A DNA stretch of 64,000 nucleotides from Tundrisphaera sp051175315 (GCF_051175315.1 NZ_CP195100.1:5270001-5334000); one strand, 5' to 3'. Positions 17,806-26,981 are shown, counted from the first letter of the stretch. The notes: a model not told the origin generated them from the letters alone. Numbers and translations are program-made.

Positions 17806-18725
17806 CGGACGCGGAGGGCGAGCGAGTCCTTGACGCCCAGGTTCTCGTAGATCCTCCGGGTCGCCCCCGACTTGTTGAGGGTGTAGAAATGGATGCCCCG
17901 GACGTTGTTGTCGAGCAGGTCGCGGCACTGCTCGGTCGCCCAGTGGATGCCCACCCGGGACACGCCTTCGTCGTCATCGCACCGGCCGACGGCCCGCAGC
18001 AGGGCGGCCGGGAACTTGGCCCCGAGGGCGAGTTCGGCCATCCGGATCATCCCGCCCTTGGACACCACCGGCATGATCCCGGCGAGGATCGGCACGGTGA
18101 TGCCGGCCAATTCGCAGCGCTCGCGGAAGTCGTAGAAGTCCCGGTTGTCGAAGAACAACTGGGTCACGATGTAGTCGGCCCCGGCGTCGACCTTGCGGCG
18201 GAGGTACTCGATCTCCTTGAGCCGGTTGGGCATGCCCGGATGTCCTTCGGGGAACCCGGCCACGCCGATGCCGAACCCGCGAGGTTGGGGCGGGCTGGGG
18301 TGATCCTTGATGAACCGGACCAGCCCGTCGGCGTTGCAGAACGCATCCTTGTCGGGGTCGTAGTTGGTCAGGCTCTTGGGCGGGTCGCCCTTCAGGGCCA
18401 GGATGTTCTCGATCCCCGAGGCGGCGTAGCGGGCCAGGATCGCCGAAAGCTCGTCGGTGGTGTGGCAGACGCAGGTGAGGTGGGAGACGGCGGTCAGGTC
18501 GGTCTCGCGCTGGATCCGGACGATCAGGTCGTGGGTCCGCTCCCGGGTCGAGCCGCCGGCCCCGTAGGTGACCGAGACGAACGAGGGGTGGAGCCGCTGG
18601 AGTTCGGCGATGTTGGCGAACAGCTCCTCGGACGCCTCGTCGGTGCGCGGGGGGAAGAATTCGAAGCTGAAGGTCGTGGGATGTTCCTGGAAGATGTCGA
18701 GGATGTGCATCGTTGAAAATCCCAT
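17802..18725 (-). CDS. metF: Methylenetetrahydrofolate reductase
   Basis: A 307-residue flavoprotein that makes 5-methyl-THF for methionine synthesis. Motifs include FSFEFFPPRTDEAS (catalytic Glu and folate site), FVSVTYGAGGSTRERT, NILALKGDPP (FAD binding) and ADYIVTQLFFDN. The length fits bacterial MetF. A second ATG (M6) is possible. It ends in an ATGA overlap with queG and follows nth by 43 bp, so nth-metF-queG is probably one transcript. Cobalamin-dependent QueG and folate-dependent MetF share no direct pathway; co-transcription may be for convenience. Confidence 0.94.
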   Translation of the reverse strand: MGFSTMHILDIFQEHPTTFSFEFFPPRTDEASEELFANIAELQRLHPSFVSVTYGAGGSTRERTHDLIVRIQRETDLTAVSHLTCVCHTTDELSAILARYAASGIENILALKGDPPKSLTNYDPDKDAFCNADGLVRFIKDHPSPPQPRGFGIGVAGFPEGHPGMPNRLKEIEYLRRKVDAGADYIVTQLFFDNRDFYDFRERCELAGITVPILAGIMPVVSKGGMIRMAELALGAKFPAALLRAVGRCDDDEGVSRVGIHWATEQCRDLLDNNVRGIHFYTLNKSGATRRIYENLGVKDSLALRVR

Positions 18726-18768
18726 CGGGCGGCGGAGTCGGGCGGCTTTGTGGCGATCCGAATGTGTC

Positions 18769-19455
18769 TCAGGCGGTCCGGCCCGGCGCCGGGGCCTTGA
18801 CCCCGACGCGGGGGCAGAGGGCCAGGAGCGGGCAGGCGTCGCAGCGGGGCCGGAGGGCGAGGCAGGTCGACCGCCCGTGGGCGATCAGGCGGTGGCTGAA
18901 GTCGATCCACTGGTCCTGGGGCAGCAGGGCGGCCAGCTCGTGCTCGATCACCGTCGGCTCGGTCTTCTTCGTCAACCCGAACCGGAATGCCAGCCGCTTG
19001 ACGTGCGTGTCGACCACGACACCGGAGGGGATGGCGAAGGCGTTGCCCAGCACGACGTGGGCGGTCTTGCGGCCCACCCCTGGCAGGCAGGTCAGGGCGT
19101 CCAGGTCGGCGGGGACCTGGCCCCCGTGGTATTCGACCAGCTTTTGCGACAGGGCGACGAGGTTCTTGGCCTTGGCCCGGAAGAACCCGGTCGAGTGGAT
19201 CAGGGCCTCGACGTCCTCGACCTCGGCGACGGCCAGGTCCACCGCCCCGGGGTAACGGGCGAACAGGGCGGGCGTGACGCGATTCACCCGCTCGTCCGTG
19301 CATTGGGCCGACAGCACCGTCGCGACCAGGAGTTCGAAGGCATTGCGATGGTCGAGGGCACAACGGACGGTGGGATAGGTCTCGATGAGGGCCCGGGTGA
19401 ACTCGGCGGCCTTGAGCTTGAGCGATCGGGGCGTGGAACGAGGCCGTCGGCTCAT
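18769..19455 (-). CDS. nth: Endonuclease III (Nth)
   Basis: A base-excision-repair glycosylase/AP lyase for oxidised pyrimidines, 228 residues. The helix-hairpin-helix LPGVGRKTA carries the catalytic K130, and D149 follows in VVDTHV. The 4Fe-4S cluster ligands are C198, C205, C208 and C214 with the C-x6-C-x2-C-x5-C spacing of the family. It is the first gene of the minus-strand group with metF and queG and has a good promoter 41 bp upstream. Confidence 0.95.
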   Translation of the reverse strand: MSRRPRSTPRSLKLKAAEFTRALIETYPTVRCALDHRNAFELLVATVLSAQCTDERVNRVTPALFARYPGAVDLAVAEVEDVEALIHSTGFFRAKAKNLVALSQKLVEYHGGQVPADLDALTCLPGVGRKTAHVVLGNAFAIPSGVVVDTHVKRLAFRFGLTKKTEPTVIEHELAALLPQDQWIDFSHRLIAHGRSTCLALRPRCDACPLLALCPRVGVKAPAPGRTA

Positions 19456-19495
19456 GGAGGCCCGTCCGGGTAGGAGGTATCAGTCCACCACGACG

Positions 19496-19523
19496 ATGGT
19501 ACCAGGACGGCGTGGACAGTCAA
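19496..19523 (-). promoter_or_regulatory. Promoter for nth-metF-queG
   Basis: Minus strand: TTGACT (19523-19518), 16-bp spacer, TACCAT (19501-19496). Five of six -35 bases match consensus. Confidence 0.5.
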
Positions 19524-19535
19524 CCTGGATCGCCC

Positions 19536-19563
19536 TTGTCGCATAGGCCCGCCGAACTACAAT
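19536..19563 (+). promoter_or_regulatory. Promoter for the Lon-N domain gene
   Basis: TTGTCG (19536-19541), 16-bp spacer, TACAAT (19558-19563). It is divergent from the nth promoter, with the two -35 boxes 12 bp apart. Confidence 0.5.
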
Positions 19564-19663
19564 GTCGTCTCAGGGCCGGTCCCCTGCCCAGGATCGTCGC
19601 TATCACGCATCGTCCCCGGGCCCGGCCAGCCCCGGCCGGTCGCTTTTCTTCGGTGGGATGCCC

Positions 19664-20344
19664 ATGGACGACGATTACGACCTGAAGAATTTCGACAATG
19701 TGTGCCGGCTCTTCCCGCTCCCGGGGGTCGTCCTGTTCCCGCATGCCGTCCTGCCGCTGCACATCTTCGAGCCGCGCTATCGGCAGATGACCGAGGACGC
19801 CCTGGCTTCCGACGGCCTGATCACGATCGTCCAGCTGCGCCCGCCCGAAGAATGGGCCTCGCCCGACCGGCCCGCCCTCGAAGAATACGGATGCCTGGGA
19901 CGCATCGTCAAGCACGAACGATTGCCCGACGGCCGGTTTCGCTTCCTCCTGCTCGGCCGCAAGCGGGTCCGCCTGGGGCGCGAGATCCCTTCCGAGAAGC
20001 TGTACCGCTCCGCCGAGGTCGAGATCGTCGAGGATGTCGAGCCGGAGGAGGCCGACCTGTCGCGGCGGATCGAGCTGATCGGGCTGTTCCGCCGGATGCT
20101 CGGCGACCGGATCGACCCGGACCTGAACAAGCTGTTCGACGCCAACCTGTCCCTGGGGATCCTGACCGACATCATCGCCCAGGCGATCGGCCTGTCCCCG
20201 ACGATCAAGCAGTCGCTCCTGGAGGAGCCCCTGGTGGCGGCCCGCGCCGCGGAGCTGGTCGGGCACCTCGAAGAATGGCGGCAGCGCCAGGGGGACCCGG
20301 GCGATCGGCCCGCGCCGTTCCCCCCGCCGTTCAGCCGGAACTGA
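19664..20344 (+). CDS. Lon N-terminal (substrate-binding) domain protein
   Basis: A 226-residue protein made of the Lon-N/PUA-like domain alone, without ATPase or protease parts. Start at ATG 19664, six bases after GGTGGG. Characteristic pieces are RLFPLPGVVLFPHAVLPLHIFEPRYRQM in parts, GCLGRIVKHERLPDGRFRFLLLGRKRVRL, and a helical C-terminal half ending AARAAELVGHLEEW. Such stand-alone LonN proteins (COG2802) are widespread; a substrate-adaptor role is suspected but not established. It precedes folE by 131 bp. Confidence 0.9.
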   Translation: MDDDYDLKNFDNVCRLFPLPGVVLFPHAVLPLHIFEPRYRQMTEDALASDGLITIVQLRPPEEWASPDRPALEEYGCLGRIVKHERLPDGRFRFLLLGRKRVRLGREIPSEKLYRSAEVEIVEDVEPEEADLSRRIELIGLFRRMLGDRIDPDLNKLFDANLSLGILTDIIAQAIGLSPTIKQSLLEEPLVAARAAELVGHLEEWRQRQGDPGDRPAPFPPPFSRN

Positions 20345-20364
20345 GTCGGTCGCCGGGGGCCGGC

Positions 20365-20393
20365 TTGATCTTCGGGGCCGGTCGATCTACCAT
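20365..20393 (+). promoter_or_regulatory. Promoter candidate for folE
   Basis: TTGATC (20365-20370), 17-bp spacer, TACCAT (20388-20393); the leader to folE is about 75 nt. Confidence 0.4.
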
Positions 20394-20475
20394 TCCTCTT
20401 CCCGAAACCTCGCCGATCCGGTTCGAAGTCGATCGGCGGGAGGCCGGGTCGACCCCGCGCGACGAGACCGCATCC

Positions 20476-21129
20476 ATGTCCCAGGGCCATCAGGCGGGCC
20501 GACCCGCCGGTTTCAATCACGCCGACCACGCCGAGCTCGATGACGATTCGCCCGTCTCTCCCAAGGTCGATCTGGATCGCATCAAACGGGCTGTCCGAGA
20601 GATCCTGATCGCGGTCGGCGAGGATCCCGACCGCGAGGGTCTGCTGGAGACGCCGGACCGCGTCGCCCGGATGTACGCGGAGATCTTCCGCGGCCTGCAC
20701 CAGGACCCGAGCGTCCACCTGACCAAGGTGTTCACGCAGAAGTACGACGAGATGGTCCTGATCAAGGACATCCGGTTCGAGAGCACCTGCGAGCATCATC
20801 TCCTGCCGTTCATCGGCACGGCGCACGTCGCCTACATCCCCAACGGCAAGGTCGTCGGCCTGTCCAAGATCCCCCGGGTCATCGACGTCCTCTCCAAGCG
20901 TCCGCAGCTCCAGGAGCGGCTGACCGAGGAGATCGCCGACCTCCTGATGAGCGAGCTGAAGGCCAAGGGGGTGGCCGTCGTCATGGAGGCGACCCACAGT
21001 TGCATGACGATCCGGGGCGTGCACAAGCCCGGGGCCGCCTTCGTCACCAGCGCCCTGCGTGGGGCCTGCAAGGATCGGTCGGCGACGCGGGCCGAGGTCC
21101 TCTCCCTGATCTACGGCGGGACCAACTGA
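20476..21129 (+). CDS. folE: GTP cyclohydrolase I (FolE type)
   Basis: A 217-residue enzyme that converts GTP to 7,8-dihydroneopterin triphosphate, the first step of folate (and, via QueD, queuosine) synthesis. Zinc ligands are C105, H108 and C176 (FESTCEHHLLPF; THSCMTIRGV). GLLETPDRVARMY and the end of the family, SLI, are present. The first 30 residues are variable. The presence of folE near queG and metF (in opposite orientation) is suggestive but there are no other pterin or queuosine genes in the window. Confidence 0.95.
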   Translation: MSQGHQAGRPAGFNHADHAELDDDSPVSPKVDLDRIKRAVREILIAVGEDPDREGLLETPDRVARMYAEIFRGLHQDPSVHLTKVFTQKYDEMVLIKDIRFESTCEHHLLPFIGTAHVAYIPNGKVVGLSKIPRVIDVLSKRPQLQERLTEEIADLLMSELKAKGVAVVMEATHSCMTIRGVHKPGAAFVTSALRGACKDRSATRAEVLSLIYGGTN

Positions 21130-21253
21130 TCCACGGGCCGATTCGGGGCGATTCGTCGATCCTCCCCTTCTGAAACCCCGCCGACCGCGGTATCGTGGGA
21201 GGGATGGGCCGGGCCGTCCCGAGCGTCGCGCCGCGATCGCTCGCGCCCGACCG

Positions 21254-24200
21254 ATGCCGAGGAAAGGCCGCGACCCCACCGTGGAAGAACGCCGAGCGCG
21301 CATCCATGACGACCTCCGCGACCTGATCGGCGGCGACCTGCTGTTCGAGCCGATCGCCCGCGCCCCCTACGCGCACGACGCCAGCCTCTACGAGATCGAC
21401 CCGCTGGGCGTGGTCGTCCCCCGGACCCAGGACGACGTGGTGTCGCTGGTCCGCTATGCCTCGGAGAACGCCATCCCCCTGCATGCGCGGGGCGCCGGCA
21501 CCGGCCTGGCGGGCGAGACCCTGGGCCCCGGCCTGGTGATCGACTTCAGCCGCCACTTCCGCCGGGTGGTCGAGATGGGCCCCGATCGGGTGGTGGTGCA
21601 GCCCGGCGTGGTCCTGGACGTGCTCAATCAGAGGCTGGCGATGTTCGGCCGGCGGATCGGTCCCGACCCCAGCCACGGCGAGTCCCGCACGATCGGCGGC
21701 ATGGTCGGGGTGGACGCGGCCGGGATCCGCTCGCTCCGCAACGGGACCACCGCCGACCACGTCGAACGCCTGTCCGTGGTCTTCGCCAACGGCGACGCCG
21801 GCGACGTCGGGTTCGAGCCCTGGCCCTCGGCCGATGACGAGCCCGAGGGGTTCAAGGAACTGGTCGTCCGCAAGCTCGGGAGCCTGTATCGCCGCCAGAT
21901 CGAGCCGCTCGCCCGGCGTCGGCCCCGGTCCCCCCGCCACAGCGCGGGGTATGCCCTGGAGGCGGCCACCTCGCCGGCCGGGATCGACCTGGCGCGGCTG
22001 ATGGTCGGGTCCGAGGGGACGCTGGCCCTGGTGACCGAGGTCGCCATGAGGACGGTGCCGATCCCCGGCGCCCAGGCGGCGGTGGTCCTGCCGTTCGGCC
22101 GGCTGGTCGACGCGGCCGAGGCGGTGCCGAGCTGCCTGGAGGCGACGCCCTCGGCCTGCGAGCTATTCGACTGGCGGTCGCTTCGCCTGGCCCGCGACGT
22201 CCTGCCCGCCATGCGCCCCTGGATCGCCGAGGCCGCCGAGGCGGCCCTGATCGTCGAGCTCGATGGCGACGACCCCGACGAGGTGGCGGCCCGGATGCGC
22301 CGGCTGATCGGCCGGATCCAGCGGGCGGGCCGGCTCGTCGCCGATCCGGTCGAGGCGACCCGCCGGGTCGACTGCGAGTTCCTGCTCGGCCTCCGCCGCG
22401 CCGTCCTGCCCCCGCTGATGCGGATGACCGGCCCGGCCCGCCCGATCCCGTTCGTCGAGGACGTGGCGGTCCCGCCCGCGGCCCTGGCCGAGTACCTGCT
22501 CCGGCTCCAGGATCTGTTCAAGAGGTTCGAGGCGAGCTGGACGGTCTACGCTCACGCCGGGGACGGGCAGCTCCACATCCGGCCGTTCCTGGACCTGTCC
22601 GACCCGCGCGACGTGGCCAAGCTGGAACCTTTGGCGGCCGAGGTGGTCGACGCCGCGCTCGACCTGGGCGGGTCGATCTCCGGCGAGCACGGCTGCGGGC
22701 TGGCCCGGACCCAGTTCCTCCGCCGCCAGTACGGCGACCTGTTCCACGTCCTCCGCGAGGTCAAGGACGCGTTCGACCCGCACAACATCCTCAACCCGGG
22801 CAAGGTGGTCGGCGACGACCCCCACCTGATGACCCGGCACCTCCGCCCCCGTCCGGCGGAGGCCGCGCCCGAGCCGTCGTCGGCCGACGTCGAGGCGGAG
22901 GCGACGCCGGACCTCATCACCACGACCGCCCCGGCCATCGAGCCGGCCCTGCGATGGGGCGAGCTGACCATGCTCGACCAGGCGTCGGCCTGCAACGGCT
23001 GCGGCTCGTGCCGGTCGCAAGAGCCGTCCCTGCGGATGTGCCCGACCTTCCGCGCCTCCCGGTCCGAGGCGGCCTCGCCCCGCAACCAGGCGAACCTGAT
23101 CCGCCAGATGGCCACCGGCGCCGTCGATCCTCGCCTGTGGGGCTCCGAGGAGATGAAGGCCAACGCCGACCTCTGCATCCACTGCACGATGTGCCGGTCG
23201 GAATGCCCGGCCGGGGTCGACGTGTCGAGCCTGATGATCGAGGCCAAGGCCGCCTACGTGGACCTGCACGGCCTGGCCCCCGACGACCGGACCCTGTCGC
23301 GGGTCGACTTCTGGTCCGGGCTCGCCAGCCGATTCCCGATCCTCTGCAACGCCCTGGTCACCAACAAGACGGCCCGCTGGCTGATCGAGCGGACCTTCGG
23401 CCTGTCGCGCTACCGGAGGCTCCCGAAGGCCCATCGGACCCCGTTCGTCCGCCGCGCCGAGCGTCTCGGGCTGACGAAGGCGCGGCCGCAGGCGACGGGC
23501 CCCCGGGTGGCCTACTTCGTGGACATCTTCGCCAATCACTTCGACCAGAAGCTGGCCGAGGCGGTGGTCGGCGTCCTGCGGCGCGCCGGGGTGAACGTGT
23601 TCGTCCCCAGGCGGCAACGCGGGTCGGGGATGCCCGCCCTGGTGGCCGGGGACCTGGACCGGGCGCGCGAGATGGCCGCGGCCAACCTCCGGGTGCTCGG
23701 GGATGCGGTCCGCGACGGCTACACGGTGGTCTGCTCCGAGCCGACGGCCGCGCTCATGCTCCGCCACGAGTACACCCGACTGACCGACGACCTCGACGCG
23801 GCACTGGTGGCCGAGAACACGATGGACGTCGGCCAGTATCTCGCGGGGCTCTCGGCCCGGGGCCAACTCCCCGAGCCCAAGATCCCGCTCCACGCCCGGG
23901 TCGGCTACCACCAGCCCTGCCACCTGCGGTCGCTCGACGTCGGCACGCCGGGGCTCGACCTGATCCGGTCGATCCCGGGCCTCGACGTCGAGTTCATCGA
24001 CCGGGGCTGCTCGGGCATGGCCGGCACCTTCGGCATGTCCAAACGCAACTTCCGGAACTCGCTCCGCGCCGGGCGGGGGCTCCGGTCCCGGCTCCAGGAC
24101 GACGACATCGAGGTCGGCTCGACGGAGTGCGGGGCCTGTCGGATGCAGATGGAACAGGGCGTGACCAAGCGGACGATCCACCCCATCAAGCTGCTGGCGC

Positions 24201-24271
24201 TGAGCCACGGGCTCGACCCGTCGTTGCTCCGCGTCTTCCGCGAGCCGAAGCCCCGCCACGAGATTTCCTGA
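21254..24271 (+). CDS. Fused FAD-binding oxidase / 4Fe-4S CCG-domain dehydrogenase (GlcD-GlcF / YdiJ type)
   Basis: A 1005-residue 2-hydroxyacid dehydrogenase. Residues about 50-230 form the FAD-binding fold (PLHARGAGTGLAGETLGPGLVID), 240-530 the FAD-linked oxidase C-terminal part (GSISGEHGCGLARTQFL, then FDPHNILNPGK). After a linker, ferredoxin-like clusters use C580/C583/C586 (CNGCGSC) and C641/C644/C647/C651 (CIHCTMCRSEC). Two CCG repeats follow (YHQPCHLRS; STECGACRMQ). This is the arrangement of E. coli YdiJ, a D-2-hydroxyglutarate-type dehydrogenase, and equals glycolate oxidase GlcD plus GlcF in one chain. Electrons probably go to quinone. Substrate (lactate, glycolate, 2-hydroxyglutarate) is not decided by sequence. 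Confidence 0.9.
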   Translation: MPRKGRDPTVEERRARIHDDLRDLIGGDLLFEPIARAPYAHDASLYEIDPLGVVVPRTQDDVVSLVRYASENAIPLHARGAGTGLAGETLGPGLVIDFSRHFRRVVEMGPDRVVVQPGVVLDVLNQRLAMFGRRIGPDPSHGESRTIGGMVGVDAAGIRSLRNGTTADHVERLSVVFANGDAGDVGFEPWPSADDEPEGFKELVVRKLGSLYRRQIEPLARRRPRSPRHSAGYALEAATSPAGIDLARLMVGSEGTLALVTEVAMRTVPIPGAQAAVVLPFGRLVDAAEAVPSCLEATPSACELFDWRSLRLARDVLPAMRPWIAEAAEAALIVELDGDDPDEVAARMRRLIGRIQRAGRLVADPVEATRRVDCEFLLGLRRAVLPPLMRMTGPARPIPFVEDVAVPPAALAEYLLRLQDLFKRFEASWTVYAHAGDGQLHIRPFLDLSDPRDVAKLEPLAAEVVDAALDLGGSISGEHGCGLARTQFLRRQYGDLFHVLREVKDAFDPHNILNPGKVVGDDPHLMTRHLRPRPAEAAPEPSSADVEAEATPDLITTTAPAIEPALRWGELTMLDQASACNGCGSCRSQEPSLRMCPTFRASRSEAASPRNQANLIRQMATGAVDPRLWGSEEMKANADLCIHCTMCRSECPAGVDVSSLMIEAKAAYVDLHGLAPDDRTLSRVDFWSGLASRFPILCNALVTNKTARWLIERTFGLSRYRRLPKAHRTPFVRRAERLGLTKARPQATGPRVAYFVDIFANHFDQKLAEAVVGVLRRAGVNVFVPRRQRGSGMPALVAGDLDRAREMAAANLRVLGDAVRDGYTVVCSEPTAALMLRHEYTRLTDDLDAALVAENTMDVGQYLAGLSARGQLPEPKIPLHARVGYHQPCHLRSLDVGTPGLDLIRSIPGLDVEFIDRGCSGMAGTFGMSKRNFRNSLRAGRGLRSRLQDDDIEVGSTECGACRMQMEQGVTKRTIHPIKLLALSHGLDPSLLRVFREPKPRHEIS

Positions 24272-24297
24272 GGATCGGTCGTCGGCCCGCCCTCGGG

Positions 24298-24756
24298 TCA
24301 GTGCGACTTGGCCGGCTGATAGGTGCCGGGCACGGCCCGGAAACTGATGGCGATCCGGTTCCAGCCGTTGATGACGACGATGGCCCAGGTCAGGTCGGCC
24401 AGCTCCTGCTCGGTGAAGTGGGGGCGGACCTCCTCGTAGACCGCGTCGGGGACGCCCTCGGACACGCGGGTCACGGCCTCGGCCCAGGCCAATGCCGCCC
24501 GTTCCCGGTCGGTGAAGAAAGGCGTCTCGCGCCAGGCGTTCAGGGTGTAGATGCGTTGCTCGGTCTCCCCGGCGGCGCGGGCGTCCTTGGTGTGCATGTC
24601 CAGGCAGAACGCACAGCCGTTGATCTGAGAGACCCGGATCTTGATCAGTTCCTGGAGGCCCATCTCCACGCCGCACCGGGCCAGGTAGCCGCCCAGGGCA
24701 TGCATGGCCTTGATCGGCTCCGGGGACAGTTTCTGGTAGGCCATTCTCTCGTGCAT
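24298..24756 (-). CDS. Carboxymuconolactone decarboxylase / AhpD-like protein
   Basis: A 152-residue all-helical protein with the redox pair C-x-x-C in INGCAFCLDMHTKDAR, the AhpD/CMD signature. Related proteins act as alkylhydroperoxidases. It starts 13 bp after the stop of the ECF41 sigma factor gene on the same strand. ECF41 sigma factors are known to sit beside genes for carboxymuconolactone decarboxylases, oxidoreductases or epimerases (the 'COE' proteins) and to control them, so this is the expected partner and likely target gene. Confidence 0.9.
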   Translation of the reverse strand: MHERMAYQKLSPEPIKAMHALGGYLARCGVEMGLQELIKIRVSQINGCAFCLDMHTKDARAAGETEQRIYTLNAWRETPFFTDRERAALAWAEAVTRVSEGVPDAVYEEVRPHFTEQELADLTWAIVVINGWNRIAISFRAVPGTYQPAKSH

Positions 24757-24769
24757 GATGGTTTGCCTT

Positions 24770-25681
24770 TCAAGAGGGGACCGGGGCGGGCTCGCCCGCC
24801 GCGTCCGGGGGTTGGGTGGTCCAGAGGTGGAGCTTCTCGGGGTTCAGGACGGTGTACAGGGCGGTGATCTGCCCCTGCTTCGCGGCCAGGGTGGTCACCA
24901 GGCGGGGGCGGCCCCCGGCCGAGAAGACGATGCCCGGCTGGCCGTTGACCGTGGCGCGGGCCATGTCGTACTTGCCCCGGGCCTTGCGGTAGACGACGGA
25001 GAGGAGGTTGGCGATCCGATGGAGGCCGGTGAGCGGTTTGGGCGCCGCGTGGACCTTGCCGCCGCCGTCCGAGTAGTAGACGGCATCGGGGGCGAGCATC
25101 GATTCGATCGCCCGGAGGTCGCCGGAGCGGCAGGCCTCGAAGAAGCGATTGGCAAGGTCCTCGGCCTCGCCGGCCTCGGCGTCGAATCGGCGGTCCTGGC
25201 CTTCCAGCCGCTTCCGGGCCCGGGTCGTGATCTGGCGGACGTTCACCGGTGTCTTGTCCAGCAGCGCGGCGATCTCGTCGAACTCGTACTGGAAGACATC
25301 ACGGAGCAGGTACGCCGCGCGTTCGGCAGGCGAGAGGGTTTCCATCAGGACCAGGAACGCCATCGACAGCGACTCGGCCAGCTCCGCGCGGTCGACCGTC
25401 GCGCCATCCCAGGCGTCGGTGGTCGGCTCCGGCAGCCAAGGGCCGACGTAGTCCCTCCGGCGCCTCGCCGTTCGGAGCCGGTCGATGCAAAGGCGGGTCG
25501 TCGCCTTGACCAGCCAGCCTTCGGGCGACCCGATCGGCCCGGCCTGCTGGAACCGGAGGTAGGCATCCTGGACCGCGTCTTCGGCGTCGGTCACGCTCCC
25601 CAGCATCCGATACGCCAGGGCCAGCAGCCTCGGCCGCATCCCCAGGGCGTCGTCCCAGGTCTGTCGCGTCGCATCGGTCAT
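24770..25681 (-). CDS. ECF41-family RNA polymerase sigma factor
   Basis: 303 residues if started at ATG 25681, five bases after GGAGGG. Sigma region 2 reads LLALAYRMLGSVTDAEDAVQDAYLRF and region 4 AERAAYLLRDVFQYEFDEIAALL...VRQITTRARKRL. A C-terminal SnoaL/NTF2-like extension of about 110 residues follows, with the ECF41 hallmarks DGGGK and NPEKL near the end. In this group there is no separate anti-sigma factor; the fused C-terminal domain regulates activity. The downstream CMD gene and a matching promoter upstream fit the ECF41 model. Confidence 0.92.
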   Translation of the reverse strand: MTDATRQTWDDALGMRPRLLALAYRMLGSVTDAEDAVQDAYLRFQQAGPIGSPEGWLVKATTRLCIDRLRTARRRRDYVGPWLPEPTTDAWDGATVDRAELAESLSMAFLVLMETLSPAERAAYLLRDVFQYEFDEIAALLDKTPVNVRQITTRARKRLEGQDRRFDAEAGEAEDLANRFFEACRSGDLRAIESMLAPDAVYYSDGGGKVHAAPKPLTGLHRIANLLSVVYRKARGKYDMARATVNGQPGIVFSAGGRPRLVTTLAAKQGQITALYTVLNPEKLHLWTTQPPDAAGEPAPVPS

Positions 25682-25743
25682 CGGACCCTCCAACTCGTCA
25701 GGGGCGGTCGCACCTCGCCGGGCCCGCCCCGTTCAGGACCAAG

Positions 25744-25770
25744 GACGTTCGAGCCGTCTTCTGGGTGACA
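25744..25770 (-). promoter_or_regulatory. ECF41-type promoter upstream of the sigma factor gene
   Basis: On the minus strand TGTCACC (25770-25764), 16 bp, CGTC (25747-25744). From memory, the ECF41 target motif is TGTCACA near -35 and CGTC near -10, with similar spacing. The match lies about 60 bp before the sigma start, as expected for autoregulation. The remaining bases up to the catalase gene (25771-26017) show no other promoter I trust. Confidence 0.65.
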
Positions 25771-26017
25771 AGGGCGGCCCGGAATCGGGGAAATCCCAAC
25801 CCGGCCTCCGGTGCCGATCCATCCGCGAGGGCGGGCGGCGAGCCCCGCGATGGATTTCCTCCCGGATCCATCCCTGCTCGGATTCGGATGGATTCCCGTC
25901 GGAAGGGGCACCCCATTTGCGGGGCCCGGGCGGCCGACGTCACGAACCGCGATCGACCCATCGGGAAATCGAGGGCGATCGTCCCACCTCGAACGACGCG
26001 ACCAGAGGAGGCACCCG

Positions 26018-26869
26018 GTGTTCTATCACATCAAGCAGCTCCAGTATAACGCCAAGCCCGAGCGGCCCGACCCGCTGTTCGCCCGCAAGCTCCAGGAGGT
26101 GCTCGGCGGCCAGTGGGGAGAGATGTCGGTCGCGCTGATGTACCTGTTCCAGGGGTGGAACTGCCGCGGGCCGGCCAAGTACAAGGACATGCTGATGGAC
26201 GTGGCCACCGAGGAACTGGCCCACGTCGAGATGCTGGCCACGATGATTTCCCGACTCCTGGAAGGGGCCCCGGTATCCCTCCGCGACGCGGCCGTCGAGC
26301 AGCACCCGGCCGTGGCGGCGGTCATGGGGGGCATGGACCCGCAGCACGCCATCGTCTCCGGCCTGGGGGCCACGCCCAACGATAGTCAGGGCTTCCCCTG
26401 GACGGCCCGCTACATCACCGCCAGCGGCAACCTCCTGGCCGACTTCCGGTTCAATGTCACGGCCGAGTCGCAGGGCCGGCTCCAGGTCGCCCGACTCTGG
26501 AACATGACCGACGACAAGGGCGTGCGCGACATGCTTTCGTTCAACATGGCCCGCGACACGATGCACCAGAACCAGTGGCTCGCGGCCATCGAGGAACTCA
26601 AGGCCGACGGCCTGGAAGATACCCCCTGCCCGAGTTCCTGGCCCATCGAACTCCAGCGCAACGAGAACGCCTACCAGTTCTTCAACTTCTCCCAGGGCAA
26701 CGAGAGCCAGACGGGCCGGTGGGCGGCCGGGCAGGCCCCCGACGGCAAGGGCCAGTTCTCGTTCGTGGCCGAGCCGAGGCCGCTGGGCACGGACGCGACG
26801 GTCGCCCCGCCCGCCGATCCCCGGCTCTACGGCACCCCCGCCGCCCCCCTGCCCCCCCGGGCCAAGTAA
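26018..26869 (+). CDS. Manganese catalase
   Basis: 283 residues from a GTG at 26018, six bases after an excellent AGGAGG (26006-26011); an ATG-initiated longer frame upstream has no ribosome site. The dimanganese four-helix-bundle ferritin-like core shows GQWGEMSVALMYLFQGW and TEELAHVEMLATMI, which carry the Glu and His metal ligands, and a second set in the centre (DKGVRDMLSFNMARDTMHQ). It decomposes hydrogen peroxide in the cytosol without heme. It is divergent from the ECF41 unit across 336 bp, and followed by a DUF1501 gene after 112 bp. Confidence 0.92.
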   Translation: MFYHIKQLQYNAKPERPDPLFARKLQEVLGGQWGEMSVALMYLFQGWNCRGPAKYKDMLMDVATEELAHVEMLATMISRLLEGAPVSLRDAAVEQHPAVAAVMGGMDPQHAIVSGLGATPNDSQGFPWTARYITASGNLLADFRFNVTAESQGRLQVARLWNMTDDKGVRDMLSFNMARDTMHQNQWLAAIEELKADGLEDTPCPSSWPIELQRNENAYQFFNFSQGNESQTGRWAAGQAPDGKGQFSFVAEPRPLGTDATVAPPADPRLYGTPAAPLPPRAK

Positions 26870-26981
26870 GCGCCGACCGCGGGCCAAGTTCGCCGCACAT
26901 CCGAGTCGGACGTCGCGGCCCCGGTGCCCGGATCCGGGGCCGTGAGCGGCCGATGATCATCCCCATCGCGGGAGGAATTCC

